From Owenia fusiformis (taxonomy: Eukaryota; Annelida; Polychaeta; Sabellida; Oweniidae), in assembly GCA_903813345.2 (NCBI GenBank), contig CAIIXF020000006.1, positions 14,948,348 through 15,012,347 of the forward strand: a stretch of DNA of 64,000 nucleotides. Direction: 5' to 3'. The translations under genes and the position numbers were made by a program. Positions 1 through 13,000 of this stretch are shown piece by piece. The notes beneath the pieces were generated by a model. The model was not told the DNA's origin. It saw only the letters and a list, made by a program, of their open reading frames with translations, and searched no databases. Position 1 is the stretch's first letter. Every line of letters starts with the position of its first letter.

Positions 1-2240
1 CTACTTCCTCCTACATATCATTTGCAATATGTACTCTAACTGGTTCCTCTCATTACGACCTGAGAACCAGCACATCAATACTCCCCATTTTGCACATTTT
101 ATACATTGTAGTGTCGTATGCTAAATGTGATATATCAGCCTTTGAGTGTACTGGTGTAGGCCTAACTCCGGTGTGTAAACATTATTACCTGTGTTGGTAC
201 CATTTCTATTCATAAGGCCATATCGATTTGGTTTAGCTACGTTTTGGTAGTGCTTTATTTAGCTATCAATATAGTAGGTTGAATGGTCCAACACGATCGC
301 TCGTGACAAATATTATTGAAGTGCATTTTAGATACAATATATTCCATTTTGGCAATATCTTGCCCTATTTTTGAATCACTGGCTATTCTCATTAACTGCT
401 GAGCTAAAAAATGTTCTCTACACTGACTTACCTTTAAACGCATTATGCTATCTTCTTTTTAATTAGAAAGCCTCAGAAAAGCATCTTTAAACAGAAACTA
501 GTAGAAATGGTATATGTCATAAGTTTTGATTTCTGGAAATGTTCAGATCGATTGTAGAAATCAATATTCATTATTGGCGAGATTGATTAATGCAGTCACG
601 TGAAGTGATTAATGATTGACGATAAAGTGCTAAAGGAAGGTCTAAAGGTAGTACAAAGTCCGATTATGAACTAACCCGGGTGATACTTAAGTTTCGTCTT
701 CATGCAACCAATCTGAAGATGAAGCCCGATGAAGAAACCACAAGATGACACAGTGTATCTTGTTGAGTATATCCACTGGTTACATTTTCCTGGACCCCCT
801 GATCTGTAATTCTTCCACTGGGGTCTGATGTCGGTGACTTACGTAAATCACCCACCGCCTGCTAAAACCTGCATAAAAGCACGCTAAATCTCCACCACGG
901 TCCACGGCATGCTACAGCCTTGTATTACACACAGCCTTGTATTATTTGGCTCTCGTCTGCATAATTGATTGATATAAAAAAAGAATAAAAAGATTTTTTC
1001 GTTCCATCTAATATATTTTCCCAAACTAATTGTGAAGCAGGGATTCCTTACCATATGGTAAATTAAACCACAACCACATTTTGATGTAGCCTATATAACT
1101 GCTATAACAGTTTTATACATTACATATTTCAAGCCAGATAGGAACTACTATTTAAAACTACCATCAGATGCAGAATATATTCATGAATAAACTTGACTAA
1201 GTTGAGCTGAGATATGTGAAAAAACCAGGTCTGAAGCGTCAGATTCTTTTGACATTTACATTTTCAAACTTGCTATTACATCATTTTCTAACTGACTTTC
1301 TGCTTTTATAGTGGATACCTATACTTATTTTAGTGAGTACGTTTCAGATTTCTCAAGTGGGGTTGTCTTTTTGTTTACATGCGCATTTGCACCACGCTCG
1401 CTACCTAATTCTAAATACATTTCCTTCAGATAAAGAATGGATCTTATATTCCAATCTGAAATTGTTTGCAATAAACTATATGTCTTGCTAATTCTACTGC
1501 GATATTATCTTTTAATGTCAATGTGAATACTAGATGCGAGTAGAAATAATCTTGATTTTCGTCATTAAAGTATTCAAAATTTACTTAAAGTGTCTCACAT
1601 ATTCGATCAAAATTTGCCATGCAAACATGTTAGTCTACTTTACTGACCCCCCTTGCTGTAACAAGGAACCCAAAACACATTAAAACGTAAACATAAACCA
1701 ATTAGTCACTTCAATATGAAAGTGAGGGGTGTTAGTCCATGCACACAGCGTATTCCACACTACTATACCTTGCATTTGGGTTTCATGAGCAACCCATTTG
1801 GCTTATTAGTAATGATCATATATTTGTTTTTATTTTTCTGTTCCTTATTAATGGTTTATCGGTTGAAAGTTAGATGTTGATAAGGTACTTTCAAAAATAT
1901 ACTAAACAATCCAATTAGACAAACAAAGTATCTTATGCATTTCTAGGTGTTAGGTATGGTAGTGTGATTCTGCTAATACATATTTGCTAACACAATATCA
2001 GTGGTCATTTACTGTGTCAACTTAGTAACCCTTGCATATCGTGCTCACTCAAGTATTGAATATTTTTTTATGATCTAAATGTTTGTGGTTTCACAAAAAA
2101 TGTGATATATTTTAGTTAGAAATACATTTATTGATATATTCATTCAAACAGCACTAGAATGCGGGAAGAAAGAGCAATGGTGACAAAATGCAGACAGAAT
2201 TTTCTGTAAGGGTTTCAAACATTTCTGGACACAATCATAC
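1..2240. other. Intergenic, nothing supported
   Basis: AT-rich. No long frame, no troponin exon and no repeat that I can define. Confidence 0.5.
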
Positions 2241-2247
2241 ATGTACT

Positions 2248-2578
2248 CACTGGCGGATATGGGGGGGGGGGCCCAGGGGCCCGGGCCCCCCCCCCTTGGG
2301 TGGGCCCAGAAAAAAAAAATTGTGCCCAAAAAAAATTTTGAGCCTAAAAAGGCTTTAAGGCCCCAAAAAGTAGGCCTTTTTGGTCATAAATTGGCCTTGT
2401 AAGGCCTTATTTGTTAATTTTAGGCCAAATTTTGAAGTAAATGGGCCTCAAAATTTCAAAATTTGGGCCCACTTTTGGGTTAATGGGGCCCAAAAAATTT
2501 TTCCGCGCAAGCGCGGAATTTTTTTTCTCAGACCACAAGTTTGGCCCCCCCCCTTGTTGGTTCCCAGATCCGCCCTTG
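2248..2578. mobile_element. GC-rich short inverted-repeat element
   Basis: The ends CACTGGCGGATATGGG and, inverted, CAAGGGCGGATCTGGG are near copies, and GTACT flanks both sides (2243-2247 and 2579-2583). The body holds runs of G and C next to the ends and a CCGCGCAAGCGCGG hairpin. It is non-coding; the open frames here are by-products of base composition. Confidence 0.6.
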
Positions 2579-3119
2579 GTACTTCATGTGTGCTGTTATT
2601 TTTAGTGCTGTATTTATAGATATAATTTCACGTATTAAAATCATATTTTCCAGCAATGACTTCAAATTCGGAACCACACCCATATCACATTTTCTTCAAT
2701 AACTCCAAACATGTGTAAACATTGACCATGTGCATATAAATTCAGATTTCACGAGCTCTCCTATTCAAGTACCTCATACACCCCTGCATGGATTTGAGTT
2801 GGATTCGCCTTTTATACGTGAGCCGACACACTCGCAAACGCTGATTGGATAAAGATTGCGAGAATCTTTAAAGTGATGTCATATTTGAAGTCTACATGTA
2901 AAATTGTATCTAGAAATGTAGTGTAAAAAGTATTTCCCAACTTTGAAAATTTCATCTTCTTTGGGAAATGTGACTTCTAGGTCGGAGAGATTCCCCATAG
3001 ACCCCATGTTATAAGATCAAAAAAGTCAAATATCTTTCCTTGTGTTGGGCAGATAATGTTTTCTTTTAGGCTACTTGACATATTTTCATTAGTATAATTA
3101 TCAGACACATAAGGATTAT

Positions 3120-3311
3120 ATGAAAATTGATCCACTTAAACAGGTAAAATTCAAGTTTAAGCGAACTTTCTACAAGTATATACCTGCCATGTTCACTGAC
3201 CCGAATGAGCCAATTGGTGGTGGAGCTGGTTACTACCTACTCGCATCTGGGTTATTAAGTTGGTATTTATTTGCCACTAGTTTGCCCAAGGAACCAAGAG
3301 TCGCACTATAA
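3120..3311 (+). CDS. Small plus-strand reading frame, one membrane segment
   Basis: 63 codons, ATG to TAA. The N-terminus is basic (KQVKFKFKRTFYKYIPAMF), followed by DPNEPIGGGAGYY, one hydrophobic segment (LLASGLLSWYLF, about 40-52) and a short polar end (ATSLPKEPRVAL). The layout resembles small one-helix mitochondrial respiratory subunits, for example the cytochrome c oxidase 7A type, but I cannot identify the family. An acceptor-like AG lies just before codon 9 (cttaaacag), so this may be the last exon of a spliced gene or a processed copy. It is the only part of 1-6.8 kb that looks coding to me. Confidence 0.35.
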   Translation: MKIDPLKQVKFKFKRTFYKYIPAMFTDPNEPIGGGAGYYLLASGLLSWYLFATSLPKEPRVAL

Positions 3312-3442
3312 AATATTGATCATAATCGAGTATGCCGCTCCTTCATTTCTCTTTTTAATTGTAATATTTCTCATGATGGGTTAAATACCTAATTTAATTT
3401 ATCAAATTTGGGGAATTTTAAACAGGGGGTTCGCACGAGGCT

Positions 3443-3660
3443 GTGGCTTGCTGTATTGACGTGAACACTGTGGCTTGCTCTATTGATGTGAACACCGTGG
3501 CTTCCTCTATTGATGTGAACACTGTGGCTTGCTCTATTGATGTGAACACCGTGGCTTCCTCTATTTATGTGAACACTGTGTCTTGCTATATTGTCACAAG
3601 CACTGTGGTTTGCTCTATTGATTTGAACACTATGGCTTGCTCTGTTGACATGAACAATGT
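3443..3660. repeat. 27-bp minisatellite
   Basis: About eight tandem copies of a 27-bp unit, roughly GCTTGCTCTATTGATGTGAA plus CACTGTG. The unit is a multiple of 3 and lacks stops, so one plus-strand frame reads as repeats of ACSIDVNTV. Copies diverge towards the right end. Confidence 0.85.
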
Positions 3661-3699
3661 GAAGATTTACAAGGGGAAGGATAAAAAGATCTAGCCATT

Positions 3700-6600
3700 A
3701 TTTGCTCTTGAACGAAACTCGGGAGGAAGAATATCATCAATTCACTCTCCAAATCTAGGTTTAATCAAAAAGCATCGCATGAAAATATCAAAGGATATTC
3801 ATGTCATGTGTTCAACCAATCATGGAAGAAGAAACATGACATTGAGGTAATGATGGGGAATATTGTATTGTTTGACATGGAATGTATTGTTTGACACATT
3901 CAAGACATAATCCATAATAAGACTAAAATGAAGGTTCTGTATTTAGGTTGATTTATTAGGTAAATTATACCAAACTGACATAATATTCATAACATAGAAT
4001 AGATGTTTGACATTGGTCTGTTTTATATGAATTGAATTTGAATTAAAAATACTACATAATACAATTAATGTACTGTAACTCAATTCATTGAATTTCAATT
4101 CAGTTGTTTAAAGGTATTGTAACTAAAAACACTAAGCTACTAACTTAATGGTGACAAAAAACACTTCCAAGAACTGCAGTGGATTAACAGACCTTTTTGG
4201 TGGTTTTAACAAAAACACTACATAACCCTTCAGATGTTGAAACTACAAAATTGAACTTTTCAAACATTGAAGGGTTAATACTAAAATATCGCAAGTCTAA
4301 AGGGTTCAAGCTGAACCATATAAAATAGAACAATGCCAAACTTGTATCTTCAACAACAGTGTTTTCATGATTCTTTCAGCAGTTCCTTAAGCAATAGTGT
4401 TTGCCTGATGTTGTTTGCATTACTACTCAATGCCTGTCTATACGAGAGTCCAGTCCCAAGATAGATGTCTGTTACAGTGTTAAATAGTTAAATAATAGCC
4501 CCTAGCTAAGAGTCCTACAGTCCATGGCTGCCAAAGTATTTTATGATAGTAGACGAAAACCTGGAAATAAGAATGTATAATTTGAGTCATAAAAATACAC
4601 TTTACACTTAATAAGTGTAAGGTATTCATATATATTCATATCTATAAGTCTTATGGTTATGAATAATTGTATATGCCATATGTGTATACTATATAGATAT
4701 ATGCCCATTGTGGTAAATGGTTCAAACAATATAGAAAGTTCAAAATGATTTATTTAGTTTAACTAGAGCTCTCTAACTAGTTATCAGAGGCTGAAGTTGA
4801 CTATTGTGAAAACTCTAATTGTGATAGATTTTCTGTCATACTTGCATCTATACAATCAAGCCACGATATAATGAGCTATTATTGTACATGTACAGGGAAA
4901 CTGCATGCATATTACTTTTGCAAATACCACAGAGAGAGAGGTACTATTCAAACATCATGGCTATTTCATGAAAACATATACTGAACTCAATTTATCTGCA
5001 AGGGTATTGTTTCCCTAGCTGCACACATGTAATTGACATCAACTCTATATATACATTAAAATTCATGATTGTGAATATTGATGTTCAAATACACTCATAA
5101 AAACTCCATGCTAAACTGTGCTTTACACATACATTCATGAAGTACATGTACTGTAAAACATGTTCATTTCTCTTGCATGTTATTTTCTCTAAAGTTTGCT
5201 AATTTTCTGATTCATGATTAACAAATTAGACAAGATTCAGAAATTGTGAATGCATTATGATGCATAAAAATGAAAAACTTTGAATTTGTAAAAATTACAT
5301 GCATGAATCAAATTCAACATGTTTCACGGTAACTTTTTACAATTTGCAATTCACTACATTACCACAAAACATTGTTTATTTATGTGAATACAGGCAAAAT
5401 AATAAAACAAGTCATGGTAAATTCAAGCAAAATGTAATTCCAGCCAAATTCTATGTACTTATGTATAATTGATTGTTAAATCTATGAAATAAACCTTTTG
5501 GTTAGAAATGCAATCAACTGGTCATGAGAAAGAGAAGTTTTTCATATTTTAGGTTTTCCTCTTTTTATACATCTCAAAAGCTCTCTTCTCTGTAACAGAC
5601 TTAACCTCAACAATCAACTTCATCATGAAATAGAAGTGTTGAGTTTTGAGGCATTCTCTATCATCAACCATTTTTTGTTTCTCCTTCAATTTCTTTAGAT
5701 ATAGGCTTAGACTGGCCTGGATATCTCATGACACAGTTCAAATATTGCAAACTTTGAAATAAAGTTAGAGAGATAAATCGTGCATTTGCTTGAATTTTAA
5801 GGCAAAATAATAGTGTTATTACTGTACATGCAATGCAACAAAATTCTGCCAAACACTATAAACTAAAAAAGAAAAAAGTAACAAATCCTCTATATAATTA
5901 AATTACAACATAGACCTCCATTTTCTACTCTCTTTTCAAATGATCCTAATTTTTTTCAAAATTTGTTCTTCTTGAAAAAAGGTAGTGAATTGTGGCAGTC
6001 TAAGTGTAAGAAGGTAGTATGGTGCAACATGTGCAATACAATGCTATATTTGGGGTTTTCTCAAATCTTTTTTGTCCATTGGACTAATAAATAATCAAAA
6101 ACATGTGAAAATATCTAGGATGTGTTGCACTCCAATGCTTCAGTGATGGGGAGGCCAGTGGTCATGACACGATACACTTCACTTCAAATGAAAAGTAGGC
6201 AAGTGTTAAACTGTATGTGCAATTTTACAGCATTTTGACATTTACTAAAATGAAAATTATGTAACTGGTCACCAATTTAAGACCCTCCTACCAAAAATGT
6301 TTTCTCTTTTCTAAAAATGTTATTTTTATCTTTCTTATCACATATTTCGAATATATACTTTTTCCGAAAATTCTGGTTCAATGACCAGAAACTGAACTAA
6401 CGAACCAGTCCTCACCTATCACATGCAGGTATTGAATAAACCACAACATCCTGGGGCTTATTATTCAAGTGTACATGTAGTTGAGTACAGAGTGATCATG
6501 TAAGGGGACATAATTTTTTCCAAGAAATATTCTGGGCCTAAACATTGAAGAAATGTGAAAGTATTTGGTAAAAGATTAGCTTCCTCCTAGATGTCAAAGT

Positions 6601-6750
6601 TCTCCCCCTGTTGTCAGAGATCAACATGCAGATAATGTCTGCAAAGAGTATATTAACGTGGATGCAATACAGTGGTATCAGTATACAACACAAACCATGC
6701 TGAGCTGTCACAGGACAGTGTAATACTGTCTGTTAAGTATAGGGGTCAGG
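3700..6750. other. Region downstream of TnT, no gene seen
   Basis: AT-rich sequence that probably includes the TnT 3' UTR near its right end. The nearest clear minus-strand AATAAA is at 5380-5375. The small frames here look random. Confidence 0.45.
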
Positions 6751-6755
6751 ATCAT

Positions 6756-6863
6756 ACCATGCTGTCATCAGCTGTAATACAGGTCAACACAACTATAGGC
6801 GGCAGTACCATGCCATGCAGTCATCAGCTGTAATACAGTCAGGTAACTATAGATGGCAGTACC
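6756..6863. repeat. Direct repeat next to the TnT stop codon
   Basis: Two copies, about 50 bp each, of a segment with CATGC(T/A)GTCATCAGCTGTAATACAG, then AACTATAG and GGCAGTACC. The second copy ends 1-2 bp before the TnT stop, so the repeat lies in the 3' UTR. Confidence 0.6.
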
Positions 6864-6864
6864 T

Positions 6865-7068
6865 TTACTCTGCTGCAACCTCCTCAGCTGCGGGCTCTTC
6901 TTCCTCCTCTTCATCATCGCTTGGGGCATTAAATACAGGCACAGGACCAGTTGGTGTTATTCTTTCTGTAACTGGTGCCCATGTGGGGCCCTTGAATTTA
7001 TCTTTTCTTTGATCGTATGATCTTTTATCTTTTTGGCGTTCATATTTGCTAAACATAACAACTTTTGG
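6865..7068 (-). CDS. TnT: TnT last exon with Glu-rich tail
   Basis: tttttag/CCAAAAG, phase 0, 204 nt ending in TAA at 6867-6865. Encodes PKVVMFSKYERQKDKRSYDQ, a PTWAPVTERITPTGPVPVF stretch and an acidic tail SDDEEEEEEPAAEEVAAE. Glu-rich C-terminal tails are known in protostome TnT and absent from vertebrate TnT. Confidence 0.92.
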   Translation of the reverse strand, partial: PKVVMFSKYERQKDKRSYDQRKDKFKGPTWAPVTERITPTGPVPVFNAPSDDEEEEEEPAAEEVAAE

Positions 7069-10000
7069 CTAAAAATGAGAAAATTATATTCTTTAGTTGT
7101 TTTTCACAAAAATGACAGTGGGTTGAGTTAGTAACACATGTTACATGCGGGTTTATCATTGGGAATTCCATTTTGGTCACCATCCACCCTAAAATACAAT
7201 AATATTAAACTTAGAACTGTAAATTCATGGAAAGTTTCAGTAAAGTTAATTCAACAAGGGACTAAAACACAAACCTGTTGTTATAACACACAAATCATGC
7301 CAAGGTCATGCTGGTTGGTTAGAAAACATCGCCATTTTTTCTCGAACTGATCTGCGGTCAACTTTTCTTTCATATTTGCTAGCCAGTTTCACCATAGGCT
7401 GGAATAAGATAAATCATGCTACACTCTGAACTATATATCTACGTTCTACACCCAATTAGTACAATAGAAGCATGTGAAAAGAATACAAAAAGATTAGTCA
7501 AATCTGGGTTTGAAAGGGAAATTATATTTCAGTCTATAGTGAGAAAATGTCATCATGGAAATAAGCATTTCTAGACAAATACATATACTATGCAGTATGT
7601 AATATTTGATAATTATTTAAGATTGGGTCAATCAGATAACAAATATTTATTATTCAGGTATTCATGGATAAGTTATGCAATTTATCAATAATATTATTAA
7701 TCACCTAGAAGCAATTATTTCATGCAATGCAGATACACTCTTATCAGTCATGCATATATGCAATTAATGTACCATTACAATAGAACATTTAATGGTTGTT
7801 TACAATAATATGTCACATCGACATCTTACACAACATAGGTTTTATTATTACTAAGACCTTTACAAAGGAAATGTCTGTTTAGCATTGCTTCCTGGGTTAT
7901 AACCTCATTGATCAAATATTTTTGTCAAAAAATTACTGCTAAACAGAATATTACACTACAGGAGGCTGATGATTACATAATACTGTATTTTATGAATATG
8001 ACAAAGTAAAAACTTACTGGTGCGCCTGGAATTTTGCTGGCGATCTCGTCGCTGCAATTGAATAGAAATATAACATCAAATAAAAATATAATATACAGGT
8101 CGATTAAGAGTTTCATAGTGCCAGTCACTTTATTAACAAATTGTACAGAGTCAGGTAGAAGCTTTGATTCTTTTATTAAAAGATAAAACTATGTATGATT
8201 CAACATGCCATAGTACACACTTGCTGCAATATTTTTTTTAGTTGGCATTTTGAATCTAAAATGACTGCTACTTTAATGCCTTGGTCACATTTGCTCCGAT
8301 TTTCACTACGGCGCCCGGCCGATTGAGTATTTTGTTCAAAATTGAATACAATATTGAACAAAACACTCAATCGACCGGGGGCCGGCCGATGGATCGGAGC
8401 GAATGTGACCCAGGCATTAATGTGTGTAAAATATGTTTTTTAAAACACTGTTTCATATTTGAGAGCAAAATGCTTTGAACAAATATGCCCCAAGATGATT
8501 CTCAACTCTTACTTTATTTTTGATTTCACAAATTCTAAAAATTAAACCGTTTAAAATGGTTTATATCATGAGTTTCATGCATTTATCAATGTATCATGTG
8601 ATATATTTCAATCTAGCTTATTGCTTTTGAGCTGAATTTACCATGTAACCATCATCATTTATTATTTCCCACTCAGCCATTCTATTAACAGCTGAAGTGT
8701 AAAATAATGGAGAGATCATGTTGAAAACTTGCTCTAAACAAACAGCCAATAATTTTAATGATATGAATATAAGTACCTTCCTGCGGTGCTGACACTAGAT
8801 ATTCAAGTAGAAAAAGTAGAAATTAAAATACAAGCTTAATAGTTCATAGCATTTTATAAATAGCAATAACAATAGGGAATGATGGGATGCAAATGAGCTT
8901 AAATTATTATATATGATAAAATAATTTGTCTACGGAAATTACGAGCAAAGAGCAAGATGACATTAGCCACTTTACTGATTAATAACGTATCTGCATAAAA
9001 TCCAGATTGAGTCTATGACTATCATTACGACAATGAGATAAACAATTGTTATCTAACGAGATAAGTGAATTTATTCAATCTCTGAGTATGACTTAATGAT
9101 TCATTGATTTTTCCAAATCAAATGTAACCGAGCATGCCAGATGGTTTATAGTATGATCTTATTCTTACTAATAACAATGGGTCTACAGACTACAAATCCA
9201 TTCTTAAGTCTCTTTATGATGGTTTGTCATGCTGGTGAAGGGGTAAGGGGTTGACTCAGAAGATTCACTCTAAATTCACACTTAGCATCAATCATGTGTA
9301 GAATTTAGTGTGAAATATACGAGTATGTGATGGCCCATGGGATCCTCATATATATAGTATATACAGAGAAATTATATCAATCTCATAATGCATTAAATAA
9401 AGATAAACCTGGACCTCTATATAAAATTCAACATTTTGTGACAGCAATGCATTATGGTATTAGTTAACCTCTCCTGTGATATACATGTATATGATGGATC
9501 GCGGGGGGCTGGAGACCTCTTCTCATGTAGGGATACAAGGAAGGTTGTTAACATGCAGTGTACTTGCACAATCATTATAATTCAAGAAAAAATGGGAGAA
9601 AGATGAAAAAATTATATAAAGTCCCTTGATTATATTTCCTTTGCAACATTGTTCCTTGACACCGAGCTCTAATAACCCATGTTTTCCATTCTGATTTATC
9701 AGAGTATCACTATATCTAATGCTTGAGAGGGAAGACACCAATACAGGCTGTAAATCTCACATTCCACGTTCTAAAATGTGATTATTTAATATATATAACT
9801 CATAAGACACTTTATGACTTAGGTTATGGAGAGAAGATACTATATCTGTATATCAATTTGGTCAAATGTATGTTCAAAAACAGATAAAATAACTTTATCT
9901 AGGCTGCTTAAATCAATAAACGTTTCATTTCTTATTGTAATTAATAGCCAGTATTGAATCTTTGATGTGATTATAGAGGTAAATAAAAGTAAAATATAAA

Positions 10001-13000
10001 TGAGCATAGACCAGGATTCAGTTGGTTAACCAACCAATTTCAACACATGTACTTTGTATGTATTACACAGTTTCATACTCAACAATGACATTAATATATT
10101 ATTAATATATTGATGTTTGATCATATTCATTCTGTTTCACAAGGTCATAACCACATTTGAAGCAGCGAAATGCAACATGTATATAGCATGTATATAGATT
10201 AATAGTAATCATTTGAATTGCATTTACTGTAGCCATTTTAACTCCTACATTGACTATTGACACAAAATTATGATATCAGATCAATCAACCTATCAATCAA
10301 TCAATTACATTTCTATTCAAATAAATTCTCCAAGATTGATTAATAAAATTAGTTATTCAACATGCCCTTTGTTCTTAGGTTATATTGACCTCGTATCTGT
10401 TTCACAATGACATAGGAAAAACATATCCATGACAAGAAAAAAGAACAACAATATTGACAAGATTTTCTCTTTTTTATTAAATCTATCCTTACTGGGCAAA
10501 CACTAAATTAATATGCATGTATTATTGACTAGTTATGTTGTCATCTGACTGACTGGACCATAATCTGTCTTTAGTAAAAGTTTTATGACATTGAATGTAA
10601 ATCAGAAAATACAATTTACATGTTTTTATAAATTAACATAAAACATCACGGAAACTTAATTTTTACAAGATGAAAATTGACAAGAAAAATCTTAGCTAAT
10701 AATATCTTTGATTTATTATCTGGCATGAAACTGGATAACATTCAATTTGCTTCATTCTGATCTTTCTGCTATTTTATTGTAGAAAACTGAATTTAAGAGA
10801 CTAAATAGAACATTATAGCTCCAATGATAAATGCATGGTGACTAGGTTGTCACATATATATTTGATTAGCTGCAAATAATAATCACCGATTTGTTTTACG
10901 GAGTGGATAAAACATCAAGTTTATGATGTGTAAGGCTTATCCCGGAGTTGCAGTACATACTTTATTGCTTTATTATTCTATACCTGCTGGAACTAAGTGA
11001 ATTTATGAAACCGTTAATAAAGAATCAAATCATAAAATAGGAAATAAGTCGAAAATAATAAGGAGCATATTTGTACAAACATTAGTCCAATAAACATAAT
11101 CAATATTAAACACTGACAAATAAATGTACAATACAAACTCTGTAATTGTGTAAAAAATAATAATTCCAAAATTACTTATTTTATTCCTATCTAACAATTC
11201 AAAATGAGCAAACTGACAGTCAAGCAGAAATTATTAAAAAATATTTCATAGAATTTATTTGAAATATAATATATTGAAATTCTATGTCTACGAAAAAGTC
11301 AATAAAACAAATGGAATGGATGTTATAAAACAAATGGAATGGATGTTTAGATAGCAGGTACTCTACTCTGACTGACAGCTATTCATTTTATTTGTATAGA
11401 CCAGAAATAATATTTTTTATACATGTTAGCAATCTGAATGATTTCCAATATAAAAACATTTACATTACATGCACTTTGCTATAGTTCAAGACTTGGAAAT
11501 CAATTAGGTTAAGAATAGGGGCAAATGGAACATCTCAAAATTCTATTGGTACCATTTAATTAAGTTATTTTTGAGATTATCCCTTGCTTTGACAAATAAA
11601 CATTGAAATTCTTTATAAAGTATTTTTACACCATAACAAACACTGAGATTCATTTCTGTAAAGTTGTCCAAAAAAAGAGAAAAACAAGGGAAACCAAAGC
11701 AACATGTCAACATGAGATAAAGCTAACTAAATGCTTATCTCAATTCTAAAGCTGTCAACTAACAAACACTGAAGAATCAGACAGGACACATGTTAATAAA
11801 GCTGAGCCATTTCATGCTCAAACAATGATATGGCATAGGGCAACAATAAAAGCAACAAGAAATAGTATTTCCAAAACTAAAATGAGAATTTTGGACTTGG
11901 TGTCTGAAACTGTAAACATCAGGACCCTAAGATAGCCATCTATTGACAAACAGAGACTGCATGAATAATTGCAAATTAATTTATAAAACTATGTAACACA
12001 TATTAAACCAAACATCTAAGGCTTTCAGACTAGTAATGAAGTAATGAAGCAATTTTATTTTTGAATAATCAGCATAGAAAAGGTATGATATGGGTGTTCC
12101 CAATAGAGAGCAGTCAAAGCATTTACCCATCCTTTCAAGACTAAGATGTAATGTTAAAAAGCACCATCTTTTGAATAAACTCATTTTATTTTGCCTCGAG
12201 GAATCTGAACAAAACCAAATACATTGCTTTACATGATGACATAACATGCAAACAATATCTCCGACAATGCAATAGGAGAAATAGGCTTAAAATCCCATAA
12301 TGCAACGGGACTTGCAGACTGAAATTATCCATAATGCAATGACTTGTGACAAAGGGGTCTTGGGACCATCATGCATCATGCTAACTTACGTCTCTGTGAC
12401 TCTGTGGGCTTTGCCTTTTCTGAAGACAGCAAAACAAATGCAATAAAATATCATAAATACCCTAATTTTACAATAAATGGCACTTCAACCAGAGAAGCAT
12501 GAAGAAAATTGTTTGAAGCCAATTGAAAATGTTGAAACCTTCTTGAAATGTTACCTTACCTACAACAGAAAACACAGCACTCAAGAAGATAAATTTGGCA
12601 ACAAATAATATAACATGCACAATGTTTACTGTGAAAGAGTCGTCCGACCAGATCAAAACATCTACAGCCTTGATACCTACATTTGGTCTTCAAAGCATTC
12701 TTCAAGATTGTGAAAATTCAAACATCCAGTAAATTGGAGAATATATATCCCTATTCTCCATGCTTGAAGTACTTGTGGCAAGGGGGATTGGAGAAACCAT
12801 TACTTATGCTTATAAAAGGGATGTACACAAAAAGCACAGACTTGATGGATGTATCTATTGGAAAGAACCTATGCAATAAAACAGACATTTCCATTTCAGC
12901 ATTTTTCCAACTTGACAAGCACATAGAGCAAATATAGTAGCATCATGTCTTACATTATGAACTTATGGATTCTGTGTGCAATCATAATAAGTTAAGGCCA

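Noticed and set aside
8513-8534. 22-nt segment with AG/GTAAGA borders, phase 2-0
   Set aside because: Very AT-rich with a poor acceptor; the kind of match expected by chance in this DNA.
10483-10492. 10-nt segment TGTTTGCCCA between tttag and gtaagg
   Set aside because: Fits phase 2-0, but is too short and the acceptor too weak to claim.
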